DNA from: Roseibium sp.
GTDB lineage: Bacteria; Pseudomonadota; Alphaproteobacteria; Rhizobiales; Stappiaceae
Assembly: GCF_025698965.1 (NCBI RefSeq)
Contig: NZ_JAILWL010000013.1
Span: 1-32,252, forward strand
Direction: 5' to 3'
DNA: 32,252 nt
Shown here: piece by piece, positions 1 through 7,737 of the stretch
Position numbering within the stretch: position 1 is the first letter of the stretch
Layout of the letters: each line of letters opens with the position of its first letter
Notes under the pieces: model-generated
The model's input: the letters and a program-made list of their open reading frames with translations, nothing else
Told to the model about the DNA's origin: nothing
Database searches by the model: none
Made by a program: the position numbers and the translations under genes

Positions 1-1
1 C

Positions 2-289
2 CGGCCGGTGCCCTTCGGCCATATCGGTGACGGCAACATTCACTTCAACGTCAGCCAGCCGGTCGGTGCAGACAAGGAAGACTATCTCGCCAAATGGGAT
101 GAAATGAACGCAATCGTTCACGGTATCGTTCATGATTTCGGCGGCAGTATTTCAGCCGAACACGGCATCGGCCGTCTCAAGCGTGAGCTGCTCAAGGATG
201 TCAAATCCAGGATCGAACTGGACCTTATGCAGCGAATCAAAACTGCCTTTGATCCCAAGGATCTGCTTAATCCCGGGCGCATTCTCTGA
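2..289 (+). CDS. FAD-binding oxidoreductase, C-terminal part (GlcD / D-2-hydroxyglutarate dehydrogenase type), 5'-truncated
   Basis: The reading frame is already open at the left edge, so only the last 95 or so codons are present. They match the FAD-linked oxidase C-terminal domain of flavoproteins that oxidise D-2-hydroxyacids. GHIGDGNIH carries the metal- and substrate-binding histidines of this family, EHGIG carries its glutamate, and the protein ends in the usual DPKDLLNPGRIL tail. Family members pass electrons from substrates such as D-2-hydroxyglutarate, D-lactate or glycolate to FAD and then to a carrier. The exact substrate cannot be assigned because the N-terminal FAD domain is outside the window. 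A strong terminator follows within 30 nt, so this is probably the last gene of its transcript. Confidence 0.9.
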   Translation, partial: RPVPFGHIGDGNIHFNVSQPVGADKEDYLAKWDEMNAIVHGIVHDFGGSISAEHGIGRLKRELLKDVKSRIELDLMQRIKTAFDPKDLLNPGRIL

Positions 290-314
290 CACGGGCTTCA
301 GATTTGCACATTGA

Positions 315-351
315 AAAGCAGCCGCCAAATCAACCAGGCGGCTGTTTTTTT
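315..351 (+). terminator. Rho-independent terminator after the FAD oxidase
   Basis: A perfect 8-bp GC-rich stem (CAGCCGCC at 319-326, GGCGGCTG at 337-344) with a 10-nt loop is followed directly by seven T residues at 345-351. It starts 25-30 nt after the stop codon of the FAD oxidase. Confidence 0.9.
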
Positions 352-764
352 GCGCGCCCGAACATGTATTGAAACCAAATTCCAATCAGTGCTTTTTTCG
401 AAGCTTTTTGCCGTTTTAAAACCGCAAAAAACCAAGGAAAGACAACTCTTTCGCGAGTTTTTCGAGTTCTCGCCGACAGTGCGCCACCGGTACCATTCAG
501 CGCAATGATACCCAGGCAAATTCCGTTGATTACAAGCAACGAAACGTCGTTCGTCTATCGGCTTATAAAAACAAGCCATTTGAAAACATGGTTAGCAAAA
601 GGTTAATCTTGTTGCACAGGCGTTAATAAGCCATCCGGTCAGGAGGTCTTGCGGAAAACTTCGAACCGGCAAAGCAGGCAGCGACACAGGCGGCAAGTCG
701 CAGCTGAATGATAGTGCACAGGAGGGAACGCGCTGATCGCGCATTCTCTCAAATGGAGGCCATG
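352..764. other. Long AT-rich non-coding region upstream of dnaA
   Basis: About 410 nt hold no convincing gene. The stretch is clearly AT-richer than its surroundings, especially 400-470 and 560-630. It includes a 26-bp near-palindrome at 405-430 (TTTTTGC, one mismatched C pair, GTTTTAAAAC, GCAAAAA). The dnaA promoter must lie here, but no -35/-10 pair stands out. No cluster of TTATCCACA-type DnaA boxes was found, so an origin cannot be claimed by eye. Confidence 0.5.
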
Positions 765-2228
765 ATGGAGATTCAGAACCTGACCAGTTCGGATCAATGG
801 GAGCGTGTAAAAGAAGAGTTATGCAAGGAGTTGGGGGAAGATGCTTTCTCCAACTGGTTCGGAAGGGTTGAGCACGAAGAGACAGCCGGTGGTGCGGTCC
901 GCCTATCAGTGCCTACCGTGTTCCTGAAAAACTGGATCCAACGCAATTATACCGAACAACTCATCGGTCTTTGGAAACGTGAGCAGAAGGACATCGACCG
1001 TATTGAGGTTACGGTTCGCAGCGTCCTGCGCCCGCGGATGCCACAGCCGACGCAACCACCGCAACCTATCACGCCACGCCGCATACGCGGCCGCAAGCAG
1101 GCAGTCAACAGGTCGATCCATTTCGGACTCTCGCCCACAGCAGTGGACATTCCGTGCCTTGCCGACATCAGCGACGAGGCAGCCGTGGATTTTCTCAACG
1201 GTGCGGCGTTGAGCTCCAAAATGACATTCGACACCTTTTGTGACGGCAACTCGAACAACCATGCTTTCCGTGTTGTTCGTCAATTTGCGACAGGTCATGA
1301 ACACCGGTTGGAATCGCTGTACGTCCACGCGTCGGCCGGCATCGGGAAAACTCATCTGCTTCAGGCCGCCGCATCCGAAGCCCGCAGGTCCGGACGGCGC
1401 GCTGCCTACATGTCGGCCGAGTTCTTCATGTATCACTTGGTGCCGGCGTTGCGCACAGCAGCTTTTCCCCTGTTGCACCAGTCGCTGAAGTCAATCGACT
1501 TGCTACTGATTGACGACCTTCAGTTTCTCCACGGCAAACAAGGTCACGAAGAATTCTGCAAAACGCTGGATATGGTGATGGAGTGTCCTTCTCAAGTGAT
1601 CATCGCCGCGGATCGTCCACCTGAAGACCTCACGACGCTGCCTCAGCAGATACAGCAGCGCCTGCGGAGTTCACAGGTCGTCTCCATTCAAAAGGCTGAT
1701 TTTGCGCTCCGGCACGAAATCCTGAAGCAGGCCGTTTTGCGGGCGCGCCAACGATATGCCGACTTTGACGTACCTAACGACGTCGCCGACTATATCGCTC
1801 GCCATGTCACGTCCTCTATCCGGGATCTTGAAGGCGCTCTTAACCGCCTGTTCGCCCACAATCAGCTGACCAGACAACCCGTCACACCGGAATTTGCAAA
1901 GAAGACTCTGCGCGACCTGGTGCAGAATGAAGAGCCGCGCGCCGTCAAGGTTGAAGAGATTCAGCAGATCGTGTGCAAGCACTTCAGCGTATCCAAGGCG
2001 GACCTCTTGTCGTCCTGCCGGGCGCGCACGCTTGTCCGGCCGCGCCAGATAGCAATGTATATCGCAAAGGCGGTGACCGGTCGGTCGCTGCCGGAGATCG
2101 GCCGTCGCTTTGGCAACCGGGACCACACAACTGTTCTGCATGCCATTCGCAAGATCGAAGCCCTGCTGACACGGGACGCGGACCTTGCCCAGGAAATCGA
2201 TCTGCTCAAGCGGCTGGTTCATTCCTGA
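765..2228 (+). CDS. dnaA: DnaA-type replication initiator, divergent
   Basis: This 487-residue protein has all four DnaA domains. Residues 8-88 are the domain I interaction module, followed by a Pro/Arg-rich linker (about 89-150). The AAA+ core has a Walker A loop at 189-196, Walker B LLIDD at 247-251, sensor 1 near 281-285, an arginine-finger candidate R299 and sensor 2 R361 in LEGALNRL. Domain IV contains the DNA-contact signature RDHTTVLHA at 452-460. DnaA-ATP opens oriC and also acts as a transcription factor. Domain IV is nearly canonical, but the AAA+ core is unusually divergent: Walker A reads ASAGIGKT, with Ala for the first Gly. rpsT, the common neighbour in this order, is absent. 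The start at 765 is chosen because GGAGG (755-759) sits 5 nt upstream and the N-terminus then matches other DnaA proteins; in-frame starts at 708, 753 and 762 fit less well. It could be the only DnaA or a second paralogue. Confidence 0.85.
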   Translation: MEIQNLTSSDQWERVKEELCKELGEDAFSNWFGRVEHEETAGGAVRLSVPTVFLKNWIQRNYTEQLIGLWKREQKDIDRIEVTVRSVLRPRMPQPTQPPQPITPRRIRGRKQAVNRSIHFGLSPTAVDIPCLADISDEAAVDFLNGAALSSKMTFDTFCDGNSNNHAFRVVRQFATGHEHRLESLYVHASAGIGKTHLLQAAASEARRSGRRAAYMSAEFFMYHLVPALRTAAFPLLHQSLKSIDLLLIDDLQFLHGKQGHEEFCKTLDMVMECPSQVIIAADRPPEDLTTLPQQIQQRLRSSQVVSIQKADFALRHEILKQAVLRARQRYADFDVPNDVADYIARHVTSSIRDLEGALNRLFAHNQLTRQPVTPEFAKKTLRDLVQNEEPRAVKVEEIQQIVCKHFSVSKADLLSSCRARTLVRPRQIAMYIAKAVTGRSLPEIGRRFGNRDHTTVLHAIRKIEALLTRDADLAQEIDLLKRLVHS

Positions 2229-2477
2229 AGCACTTTCGACCAAAACTGTTGCATCTGGCCGGCGCCAGCCGCTTATTCGTGTGCGTTGACAAGAAGATCC
2301 CATCCACCTATTTCTGATTCCGGTTCGCGGGAGCCGGCCGTCCGCAGGCATGAGCCAAGGTGAATTCCCGTACGCAAGATATTTCTTGCGATTCTGATCT
2401 ACCTTCACAAGCAAGTGCAGGCAGATGGCAATGCGGACCCCATTCATAATCGCCTGCCTTTCTTGAAAGGTAAATCC

Positions 2478-2918
2478 ATGACGCTACCAAGCGTTTCCGA
2501 CCTCAAGGCGCAGGCCCGACGATTGCGGACCGCGCTGGCAAGCAACGGACAGACCGTTTCCCATAGTCAGGCGCTTGAACTTCTGTCGGCGCAATACGGA
2601 TACCGCGACTGGAACACAGTCTGTGCTGCAGCCGTTTCCGAAACAAGGCAGCCCTTCGCAATCGGTGACAGGGTTACCGGGACCTACATGCGGCAGCCAT
2701 TTTCCGGCGAAGTCAGAGGTCTTTCCAAGCTTGCACAAAGCGGCCATTTCCGCGTGACATTGCAATTCGACCAACCGGTCGATGTGGTGAGTTTCGACAG
2801 CTTTTCCGCGCATCGCAGTCGGGTGACCTCGGTCATTCGTCGTGACGGCGTTTCTGTCAGCAAGACTTCAGACGGAGAACCGCATCTGAACTTGAAGCTC
2901 CCTAGACCGGAGCAGTGA
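2478..2918 (+). CDS. Small Glyoxalase_8-like protein of unknown function
   Basis: The protein has 146 residues. The N-terminal 50 or so (LKAQARRLR..., then SHSQALELLSAQYGYRDWNTV) match the short helical module annotated as glyoxalase-related (Glyoxalase_8), often found in plasmid and proteobacterial proteins of unknown role. The C-terminal half (about residues 60-125) looks like a small beta-barrel (FAIGDRVTGTYMRQPFSGEV...) and the tail is basic. No glyoxalase metal ligands can be pointed to, so enzymatic activity is not implied. The start at 2478 follows GAAAGG and gives the typical N-terminus; an upstream in-frame ATG at 2415 would add 21 non-conserved residues. It lies 249 nt downstream of dnaA on the same strand, probably with its own promoter. 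Confidence 0.65.
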   Translation: MTLPSVSDLKAQARRLRTALASNGQTVSHSQALELLSAQYGYRDWNTVCAAAVSETRQPFAIGDRVTGTYMRQPFSGEVRGLSKLAQSGHFRVTLQFDQPVDVVSFDSFSAHRSRVTSVIRRDGVSVSKTSDGEPHLNLKLPRPEQ

Positions 2919-2939
2919 GCGCAATAAAAGGAATGTATG

Positions 2940-3082
2940 CTAGGCCGTGTGGACGAATTGGTTTCGGGCGCGGCGCGTGTTGCATTTGAGTTGCGAGCAG
3001 GAGGGATGCGAAGCCCGTATTGATGTACGGCGAGCCTTCCGACGCCCTCAAGACTCAAATGCGCCGCGTTCTATAGGCCGCG
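2940..3082 (+). repeat. Dispersed palindromic repeat, copy A (IS-end or MITE-like)
   Basis: The first 70 nt (2940-3010) match, at roughly 80 percent, the reverse complement of 15085-15155; weaker similarity continues to about 3041. Shared exact blocks include GCGCGTGTTGCATTTG (2973-2988) and ATTGGTTTC (2958-2966). Copy A folds on itself: GCATTTGAGT (2982-2991) pairs with ACTCAAATGC (3053-3062), and a tip stem CCGTA/TACGG lies at 3015-3019 and 3026-3030. The 7-mer TAGGCCG occurs at both ends (2941-2947 and 3074-3080). No transposase frame is present, so this looks like a deleted insertion-sequence end or a miniature element. Confidence 0.7.
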
Positions 3083-3175
3083 ATTGCGCTGAAAACGGTG
3101 ATGAGTTGTGAGGAAAAGTGCAAAATGTGGACCTTGCCCGATTGAACGCTGTTGCGCAGCAGCAGATCGCCGTTT

Positions 3176-4036
3176 TCAGCGCAACTGAGCCATCACAAGA
3201 TGACCAGGAACCGGGTCTCCAGCTTCCAGCCTGACCGTTATCGGGTCCATCGTCAGAATATCAAATCCGGCGGCATCCAATGCCGAACGAATATACGATT
3301 CTGCTTGGGCGAAACGATTGTTCGGGCCGACCATGTAGTCTTTGCCCTGAAAAACAGACTTGCCGAGTGTTTCAGTTGAAAAAGCCAGATAACCTCTTGC
3401 GTTGAGACGACCGACTGCACCCGCCAGAAAAGGCTCGACCGCTCCGAGATACGGAAAGACATCGGTGGCTGCAATCAGATCCCAATTGGGGCGCGAACCG
3501 TCCTCTTCCTCAAAATCCTGTAGGAACTCCACCGCTTCGCCGACATAAAGGTCCTCATAGACTTCCCGGTCATAGGCAAGTTCCACAATACGCTCGGACA
3601 AGTCGACACCGGTTCGATGTGTGGTGCAATCCGCCAGTGCCATACCGGTGAGCCCGGTACCACACCCGAGATCGAGCACACGAAAAAATGGCCCGATTTC
3701 TAGGCGCTGGATCATGTCCCTCAACAAAAGCGGGACGCAATAGCCAAGTTCATCGACCAGAATTTCATCAAAGACATCGGCGTGCTGGTCGAACAAGGTG
3801 GAGACGTAAGCATCCGGCATTTTTTCAGGGGCGTTTTCAGCACCGATGGCCGCCAGACGAATGCTGACACCGCCCGAGTCCAATGGATCCAGAACCAACG
3901 CTTCACGAAAAGCCTGCTCGGCGCCTTTAAAATCTCCGGCTTTCTGCAGCTCAAGTCCACGGTTATAAGCTTCCGCCAAAGCTTCGTTTTCTGGCGTATC
4001 TTCAACATCGGGTGAGTGGTTATCGTGTTCGCTCAT
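3176..4036 (-). CDS. TPR-containing class I SAM-dependent methyltransferase (COG4976 type)
   Basis: The protein has 286 residues. Residues 18-55 form a TPR-like helical pair (AYNRGLELQKAGDFKGAEQAF), followed by the linker YVSTLFDQHADVFDEIL typical of this family. The Rossmann methyltransferase domain has motif I VLDLGCGTG near 119-127 and the acidic end of beta-2 in TGVDLSERI. The methyl acceptor is unknown; the family is named only as predicted methyltransferase with TPR repeat. The start at 4036 is supported by AGGA 7 nt upstream; an upstream in-frame ATG at 4186 would run into the SRAP gene and add 50 unconserved residues. It lies 88 nt downstream of the SRAP gene on the same strand and may be co-transcribed with it. 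Confidence 0.88.
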   Translation of the reverse strand: MSEHDNHSPDVEDTPENEALAEAYNRGLELQKAGDFKGAEQAFREALVLDPLDSGGVSIRLAAIGAENAPEKMPDAYVSTLFDQHADVFDEILVDELGYCVPLLLRDMIQRLEIGPFFRVLDLGCGTGLTGMALADCTTHRTGVDLSERIVELAYDREVYEDLYVGEAVEFLQDFEEEDGSRPNWDLIAATDVFPYLGAVEPFLAGAVGRLNARGYLAFSTETLGKSVFQGKDYMVGPNNRFAQAESYIRSALDAAGFDILTMDPITVRLEAGDPVPGHLVMAQLR

Positions 4037-4124
4037 GTCATAATCCTGGCCGAGATCCCTCCCCCTACAGCGATGCTGCCGCAAATGCACGGTAAATCTG
4101 AAAGACGCCGGGCCGGCCAACAGG

Positions 4125-4880
4125 TCAGAACAGATCGAGTTGACTGTCATCTTTGGTCTTTGGCTCAGCGGCCTCGCGTTTGACACCCGGTCGCGGCGAT
4201 ATTGTCATTTCATCCACGCTGATTGACCTTTGAACATCCTCATCATCATTGACGACCTTGTTCACCCTGCTGGAAATCGGGGATGCCACGAGAAAGTCAT
4301 CTTCAACCGGTTGAAGCATCTTCTTGGCTTCACGCGTATCCACATTGGCAGTGTCCAGCCATGCTTCAAACGAATCCGGCTTCAAGATCACCGGCATCCG
4401 GTGATGGATTTCAGACATCATGCGGTTCGACTGGATCGTGAGAATAGCCCCGCTATCCATATCGCCACCATCGGGATCCGACCAGGTGTCCCACAGACCG
4501 CCAAAGGCCATGATGTTCCCGTCGGCCGGGCGTATCCAGAATGGTTGCTTTCCTTCGGAGGTTCGACGCCATTCGTAAAATCCGGATGCCGGTATCAGGC
4601 AACGGTGATGGCGCATGGCTGCACGAAATGACGGCTTTTCGGCTGCCGTCTCCGCCCGCGCGTTGATCAATAGCGTGAAGCTTGCTGGGTCCTTGACCCA
4701 GGACGGTATCAGCCCCCAACGGACAAGATGAAAACGACGCTTGCCATATTCGTATCGAACCGTCGCAATCGGTTGCGTCGGTGCAATGTTGTATCGAGGT
4801 GGAAAATTAGGTTGGTCCAGATAGGCAAAGAAATCCCGAACCGCATCGGGTGGTGTTGTGAGAGCAAGGCGACCACACAT
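4125..4880 (-). CDS. SOS response-associated peptidase (SRAP / YedK / HMCES family)
   Basis: The 251-residue protein begins MCGR, so Cys2 becomes the N-terminal nucleophile after Met removal. SRAP proteins use it to form a thiazolidine crosslink with abasic sites in single-stranded DNA, shielding them from strand breakage. The other conserved residues are visible: Asn73 in INARAE, Glu103 in GFYEW and His160 in HHRMPVIL, along with the PRYNIAPTQ motif at 28-36. The tail after about residue 225 is charged, low in complexity and likely disordered, ending DDSQLDLF. The start at 4880 is fixed by the need for Cys2 and by GGAG 8 nt upstream; the frame itself stays open 34 codons further. No LexA-type GTTC-N7-GTTC operator was found in the divergent gap at 4881-5002. 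Confidence 0.95.
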   Translation of the reverse strand: MCGRLALTTPPDAVRDFFAYLDQPNFPPRYNIAPTQPIATVRYEYGKRRFHLVRWGLIPSWVKDPASFTLLINARAETAAEKPSFRAAMRHHRCLIPASGFYEWRRTSEGKQPFWIRPADGNIMAFGGLWDTWSDPDGGDMDSGAILTIQSNRMMSEIHHRMPVILKPDSFEAWLDTANVDTREAKKMLQPVEDDFLVASPISSRVNKVVNDDEDVQRSISVDEMTISPRPGVKREAAEPKTKDDSQLDLF

Positions 4881-5002
4881 TACTTCAACTCCGTTTCGGA
4901 TCTCGACTGCCAACACGCGGTACGCAACAAGTGCCCCCAAGTTAGGCAATTGGAAACAAAAAAGAAGTAGCTTAGCACTCAAGCGAATAACAGGGGGCCG
5001 AT

Positions 5003-5515
5003 ATGGAATGTGTGAATCCAGTTCTGGGTGCCGGAGATCTGGCAGCTGAAAGGCTGGAGCAGGCCAATATCAATGCCCAGACCGGACTTGCGACCGATTA
5101 CCTGAATCATTTCAATGAAGTAATGATGCTTCTCGAGATGCTTCCGGACATGCCTGACTGCGCAGAAGACGTTCTGGAGTGGGGACCGCTCGATTACGAG
5201 GGGCACTTTGAGAACTCGACTTTCAAGGACAAGCAACTCGCCATTCTCGCCTATTTCGCTGCACCATCACACCTGCGTGAACACCTGGAAACCCAGGTTG
5301 CCGAAATCAACGCACTTGTTGGCCAGATACAGGATCAGTTGCGCGCCGCTACCGACCCGGCCATGATCGCCGCGGAAATTGCGGATAAGGCGACGCATGA
5401 GATCAAGCCGCTGATTGCTGCTGCCGGTGCCGTAATTCACGGCCATGTTGAGCCGGAAGCAACCCAGCATGAAGGTGATGGTGCACAGGCGGAAATCGAC
5501 GCTCTGTTCGCTTAG
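5003..5515 (+). CDS. Conserved-looking protein of unknown function
   Basis: The 170-residue soluble acidic protein was not recognised. It is predicted to be mostly helical: an amphipathic segment with HFNEVMMLLEMLPDMPDC (residues 33-50), a conserved-looking block EWGPLDYEGHFENSTFKDK and a long C-terminal helix region with many Ala/Glu/Gln. No signal peptide or membrane segment is present. A purine-rich GGGGG tract lies 6-10 nt before the ATG. It is transcribed divergently from the SRAP gene and ends 28 nt before the Nudix gene, so it is probably the first gene of that transcript. Codon use resembles its neighbours. Confidence 0.75.
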   Translation: MECVNPVLGAGDLAAERLEQANINAQTGLATDYLNHFNEVMMLLEMLPDMPDCAEDVLEWGPLDYEGHFENSTFKDKQLAILAYFAAPSHLREHLETQVAEINALVGQIQDQLRAATDPAMIAAEIADKATHEIKPLIAAAGAVIHGHVEPEATQHEGDGAQAEIDALFA

Positions 5516-5543
5516 AACTCCATCTTTTGTCAGGTGGCTGCTG

Positions 5544-5966
5544 ATGTCGCGATTTTATCCAACAGTCCCTCGTGCCAGCGTAAGTGTCCTGTGCCATAAG
5601 GACGGACGCGCGCTGATGGTCAAGCGCGGCAGAGCTCCTTTCAAGGATCATTGGAGTTTGCCGGGCGGCGTGATCGAAATTGGCGAGACCCTGATCGAGG
5701 CCGCTGAGCGAGAACTCTTCGAAGAAACCGGCATAACGGCTACGCTCGGTGCTCCGGTCGAGATTTTCGATTCCATTCAGCGCGATGAAAACGGCAAGGT
5801 TGTCACACATTTCATCCTGACTGTTTTCACCGGGACGCACTCCTCGGGTGTGGCACAGGCCGGTGACGATGCTGCAGAAATCGAGTGGGTTCACCCGGAC
5901 GAGCTCGACAAACTGCTGACGACACCCGGGACGCCTGCACGCATCCGCCGCCACATGCCGAAATAG
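5544..5966 (+). CDS. Nudix hydrolase (ADP-ribose pyrophosphatase-like)
   Basis: The 140-residue single-domain protein has a complete Nudix box: Gly42, Glu48, then Arg56-Glu57-Leu58-x-Glu60-Glu61-x-Gly63-Ile64, which fits GX5EX7REUXEEXGU exactly. Nudix enzymes split nucleoside diphosphates linked to another group, releasing a monophosphate; the size and N-terminus (RASVSVLCHKDGRALMVKRG) fit the COG1051 subgroup that includes ADP-ribose and 8-oxo-dGTP hydrolases. The substrate cannot be fixed from sequence. The start at 5544 has AGGTGG about 6 nt upstream; an ATG 33 codons earlier would overlap the preceding gene. In rhizobia this gene often sits beside the TIGR02301 gene; here a DUF3179 gene lies between them. 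Confidence 0.93.
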   Translation: MSRFYPTVPRASVSVLCHKDGRALMVKRGRAPFKDHWSLPGGVIEIGETLIEAAERELFEETGITATLGAPVEIFDSIQRDENGKVVTHFILTVFTGTHSSGVAQAGDDAAEIEWVHPDELDKLLTTPGTPARIRRHMPK

Positions 5967-5973
5967 TTCATAG

Positions 5974-5997
5974 GCAAACCGGTTCACACAGGTTTGC
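5974..5997. other. Small hairpin between the Nudix and DUF3179 genes
   Basis: A perfect 7-bp inverted repeat GCAAACC / GGTTTGC encloses a 10-nt loop directly after the Nudix stop codon. There is no T tract on either strand, so it is not a classical terminator; it could be a 3'-end stabiliser or chance. Confidence 0.35.
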
Positions 5998-6069
5998 AGT
6001 AGTTTGATTCCCAATCCAACTGAATGTGGAGGACGATGCCTCGGTTCCTGACTGGATGGGAAGCAGGCC

Positions 6070-7098
6070 ATGCGCAAATCACACTCAGCCTTACCGACAG
6101 TGTTTCACTGTCTCGCGATTTTTGTTCTTGTGGTATTGGTGCCCACACCTCCAGCGGTCGCCGATCCTGAGCAATGGAAACGCGGAGGCTTCACAACCGA
6201 TTTCTCCAAGACCACGGTCAGCCTGGATTCGATTTTTTCAGGTGGCCCGCCGAAAGACGGCATTCCCTCCATTGATGATCCTGGATTCGAAACCGCCGAA
6301 AGCGTGTCCTGGCTGGAGGACCGTGAACCTGTGATCCGGCTGGAACTGGATGGCGTCGTCAAGGCTTACCCTTTGCAGATCCTGATCTGGCACGAGATCG
6401 TCAACGACACCATCGGCCAAGTTCCTGTCTCTGTCACCTATTGCCCCTTGTGCAATTCTTCCATCGTGTTCGACCGCCGGCTTGACGGAGACATTCTCGA
6501 TTTCGGCACGACAGGTCTTCTGAGAAATTCCGATCTTGTGATGTATGACCGTCAAAGCGAGAGCTGGTGGCAACAATTCACCGGTAAGGGAATTGTCGGA
6601 ATCCATGCGGGGCGTGATCTGAAAATGATCCCGTCCACAGTTGTCGCATTCGGTGACTTCAAGAAGAACTCTCCCAATGCAGACGTGCTCGCCCGCCCGG
6701 ATCCGCCCCGCCGCAACTACGGTTCCAATCCATATGCGGGATATGACAGCCGGACGGCGCCCTACCCGCTTTTTCAAGGCGAGCTGCCGGAGGACATCAA
6801 CCCCATGGCAAGAGTTGTTGTCGTGCGGGACGACGACCAAACCTTTGCGGTGACCCTGGAGCATGTTCGCCGTGAAAACTCTGTTCCGCTCTCCGACAAT
6901 GTCCAACTGCGCTGGACCGGTGAACAGGCGTCAATACTGGATAAACGCGAAACCCGGAAAGGACGGATCATCGGCTCGGTTGAAGCAATCAGGACCGGTG
7001 AAGGAGATGAAAGGCCTCTTGTCCACGATGTCACTTTCGCCTTTGTGGTTCATGCATTTCATCCAGAGCTTCCAATTCTTGGGATCAAGACACCATAG
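6070..7098 (+). CDS. Exported DUF3179 domain protein
   Basis: The 342-residue protein has a Sec signal peptide (hydrophobic core about 11-25, likely cleavage near AVA-D, residue 31). The mature part carries the DUF3179 hallmarks: KAYPLQILIWHEIVND at about 98-113, then TYCPLCNSS with Cys125 and Cys128, and DFGTTGLLRNSDLVMYDRQ. The paired cysteines suggest a metal or redox site in the periplasm, but no biochemical function is established for the family. The extension to the C-terminus (VHDVTFAFVVHAFHPELPILGIK) is also typical. The start at 6070 gives a clean signal peptide; the ribosome-binding signal (GGGAAG) is moderate. It reads in the same direction as the Nudix gene, 103 nt away. Confidence 0.9.
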   Translation: MRKSHSALPTVFHCLAIFVLVVLVPTPPAVADPEQWKRGGFTTDFSKTTVSLDSIFSGGPPKDGIPSIDDPGFETAESVSWLEDREPVIRLELDGVVKAYPLQILIWHEIVNDTIGQVPVSVTYCPLCNSSIVFDRRLDGDILDFGTTGLLRNSDLVMYDRQSESWWQQFTGKGIVGIHAGRDLKMIPSTVVAFGDFKKNSPNADVLARPDPPRRNYGSNPYAGYDSRTAPYPLFQGELPEDINPMARVVVVRDDDQTFAVTLEHVRRENSVPLSDNVQLRWTGEQASILDKRETRKGRIIGSVEAIRTGEGDERPLVHDVTFAFVVHAFHPELPILGIKTP

Positions 7099-7136
7099 CG
7101 CTTGCGACGCGCTCGGCGAATGCGCATGATCCGCTC

Positions 7137-7547
7137 ATGAAACTGAAGTGCATGCAATCTGTCGTTTATCCGGCCACGTTACTCGCCGCTATTTTTCTTG
7201 GCTGGCCGGGACGGGTTGTATCCGCACAGGAGGTTGGCATTGAAGCGCCACCTTACGAACAGCAGCTGATGCGCCTTTCTGAAATATTCGGTGCCCTTCA
7301 TTTCCTGCGTCCGTTATGCAACGAAATCGACAGTCCCAGCTGGCGCGACCAAATGGAAGATTTTCTGGACGCTGAAACCATCGATGAAAACCGCCGACGT
7401 CGCTTCATTGAACGATTTAACCAAGGTTATCGTGGTTTCTCAGTTGCTTACAGGGAGTGTACTGACGCTGCCCGTATCGCTATGGGACAGTATCTCACTG
7501 AAGGTGAGACCATTATCAGCGACGTTACCAGCCGATATGGCCGTTAG
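7137..7547 (+). CDS. TIGR02301 family exported protein
   Basis: The 136-residue protein has an N-terminal signal sequence (hydrophobic 9-22, probable cleavage after VVSAQ near 30). The mature part shows the TIGR02301 pattern: YEQQLMRLSEIFGALHFLRPLC, then W-R-D-Q-M and FNQGYRGFSVAYREC. The family is a conserved exported protein of Rhizobiales and relatives with no known function; two cysteines (about 61 and 108) could form a periplasmic disulfide. The Shine-Dalgarno signal is weak; M6 (7152) is an alternative start with a shorter signal peptide. It is 38 nt downstream of DUF3179 and may be co-transcribed. Confidence 0.88.
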   Translation: MKLKCMQSVVYPATLLAAIFLGWPGRVVSAQEVGIEAPPYEQQLMRLSEIFGALHFLRPLCNEIDSPSWRDQMEDFLDAETIDENRRRRFIERFNQGYRGFSVAYRECTDAARIAMGQYLTEGETIISDVTSRYGR

Positions 7548-7737
7548 TTTCGGCAAAATTCTTCAAATTGTTACGAGTTGGTTAACCTTTTGAATCAAAT
7601 TTGTGGGTGGCCGTTAAGTTTGCGTTCACGGTTACTTATCAGCGCGGTTTACCGTGCTAGGATCAAGTCATGAGATTCGGGGCAGGAACACGTTGGGGTT
7701 GTTTCCAAGTGTTCGGGAAGGACCGGTAAGGGAACGA

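Noticed and set aside
620-631. 12-mer GCGTTAATAAGC before dnaA, repeated in inverted form at 19965-19976
   Set aside because: Dozens of shared 12-mers are expected by chance in 32 kb; both are in AT-rich promoter regions but nothing else matches around them.
352-764. Chromosomal origin next to dnaA
   Set aside because: No cluster of DnaA boxes was seen, and in this order oriC usually lies elsewhere (near hemE). GC skew of the whole genome would be needed.
4881-5002. LexA operator for the SRAP gene
   Set aside because: No GTTC-N7-GTTC or GAAC-N7-GAAC pattern was found in the divergent gap.
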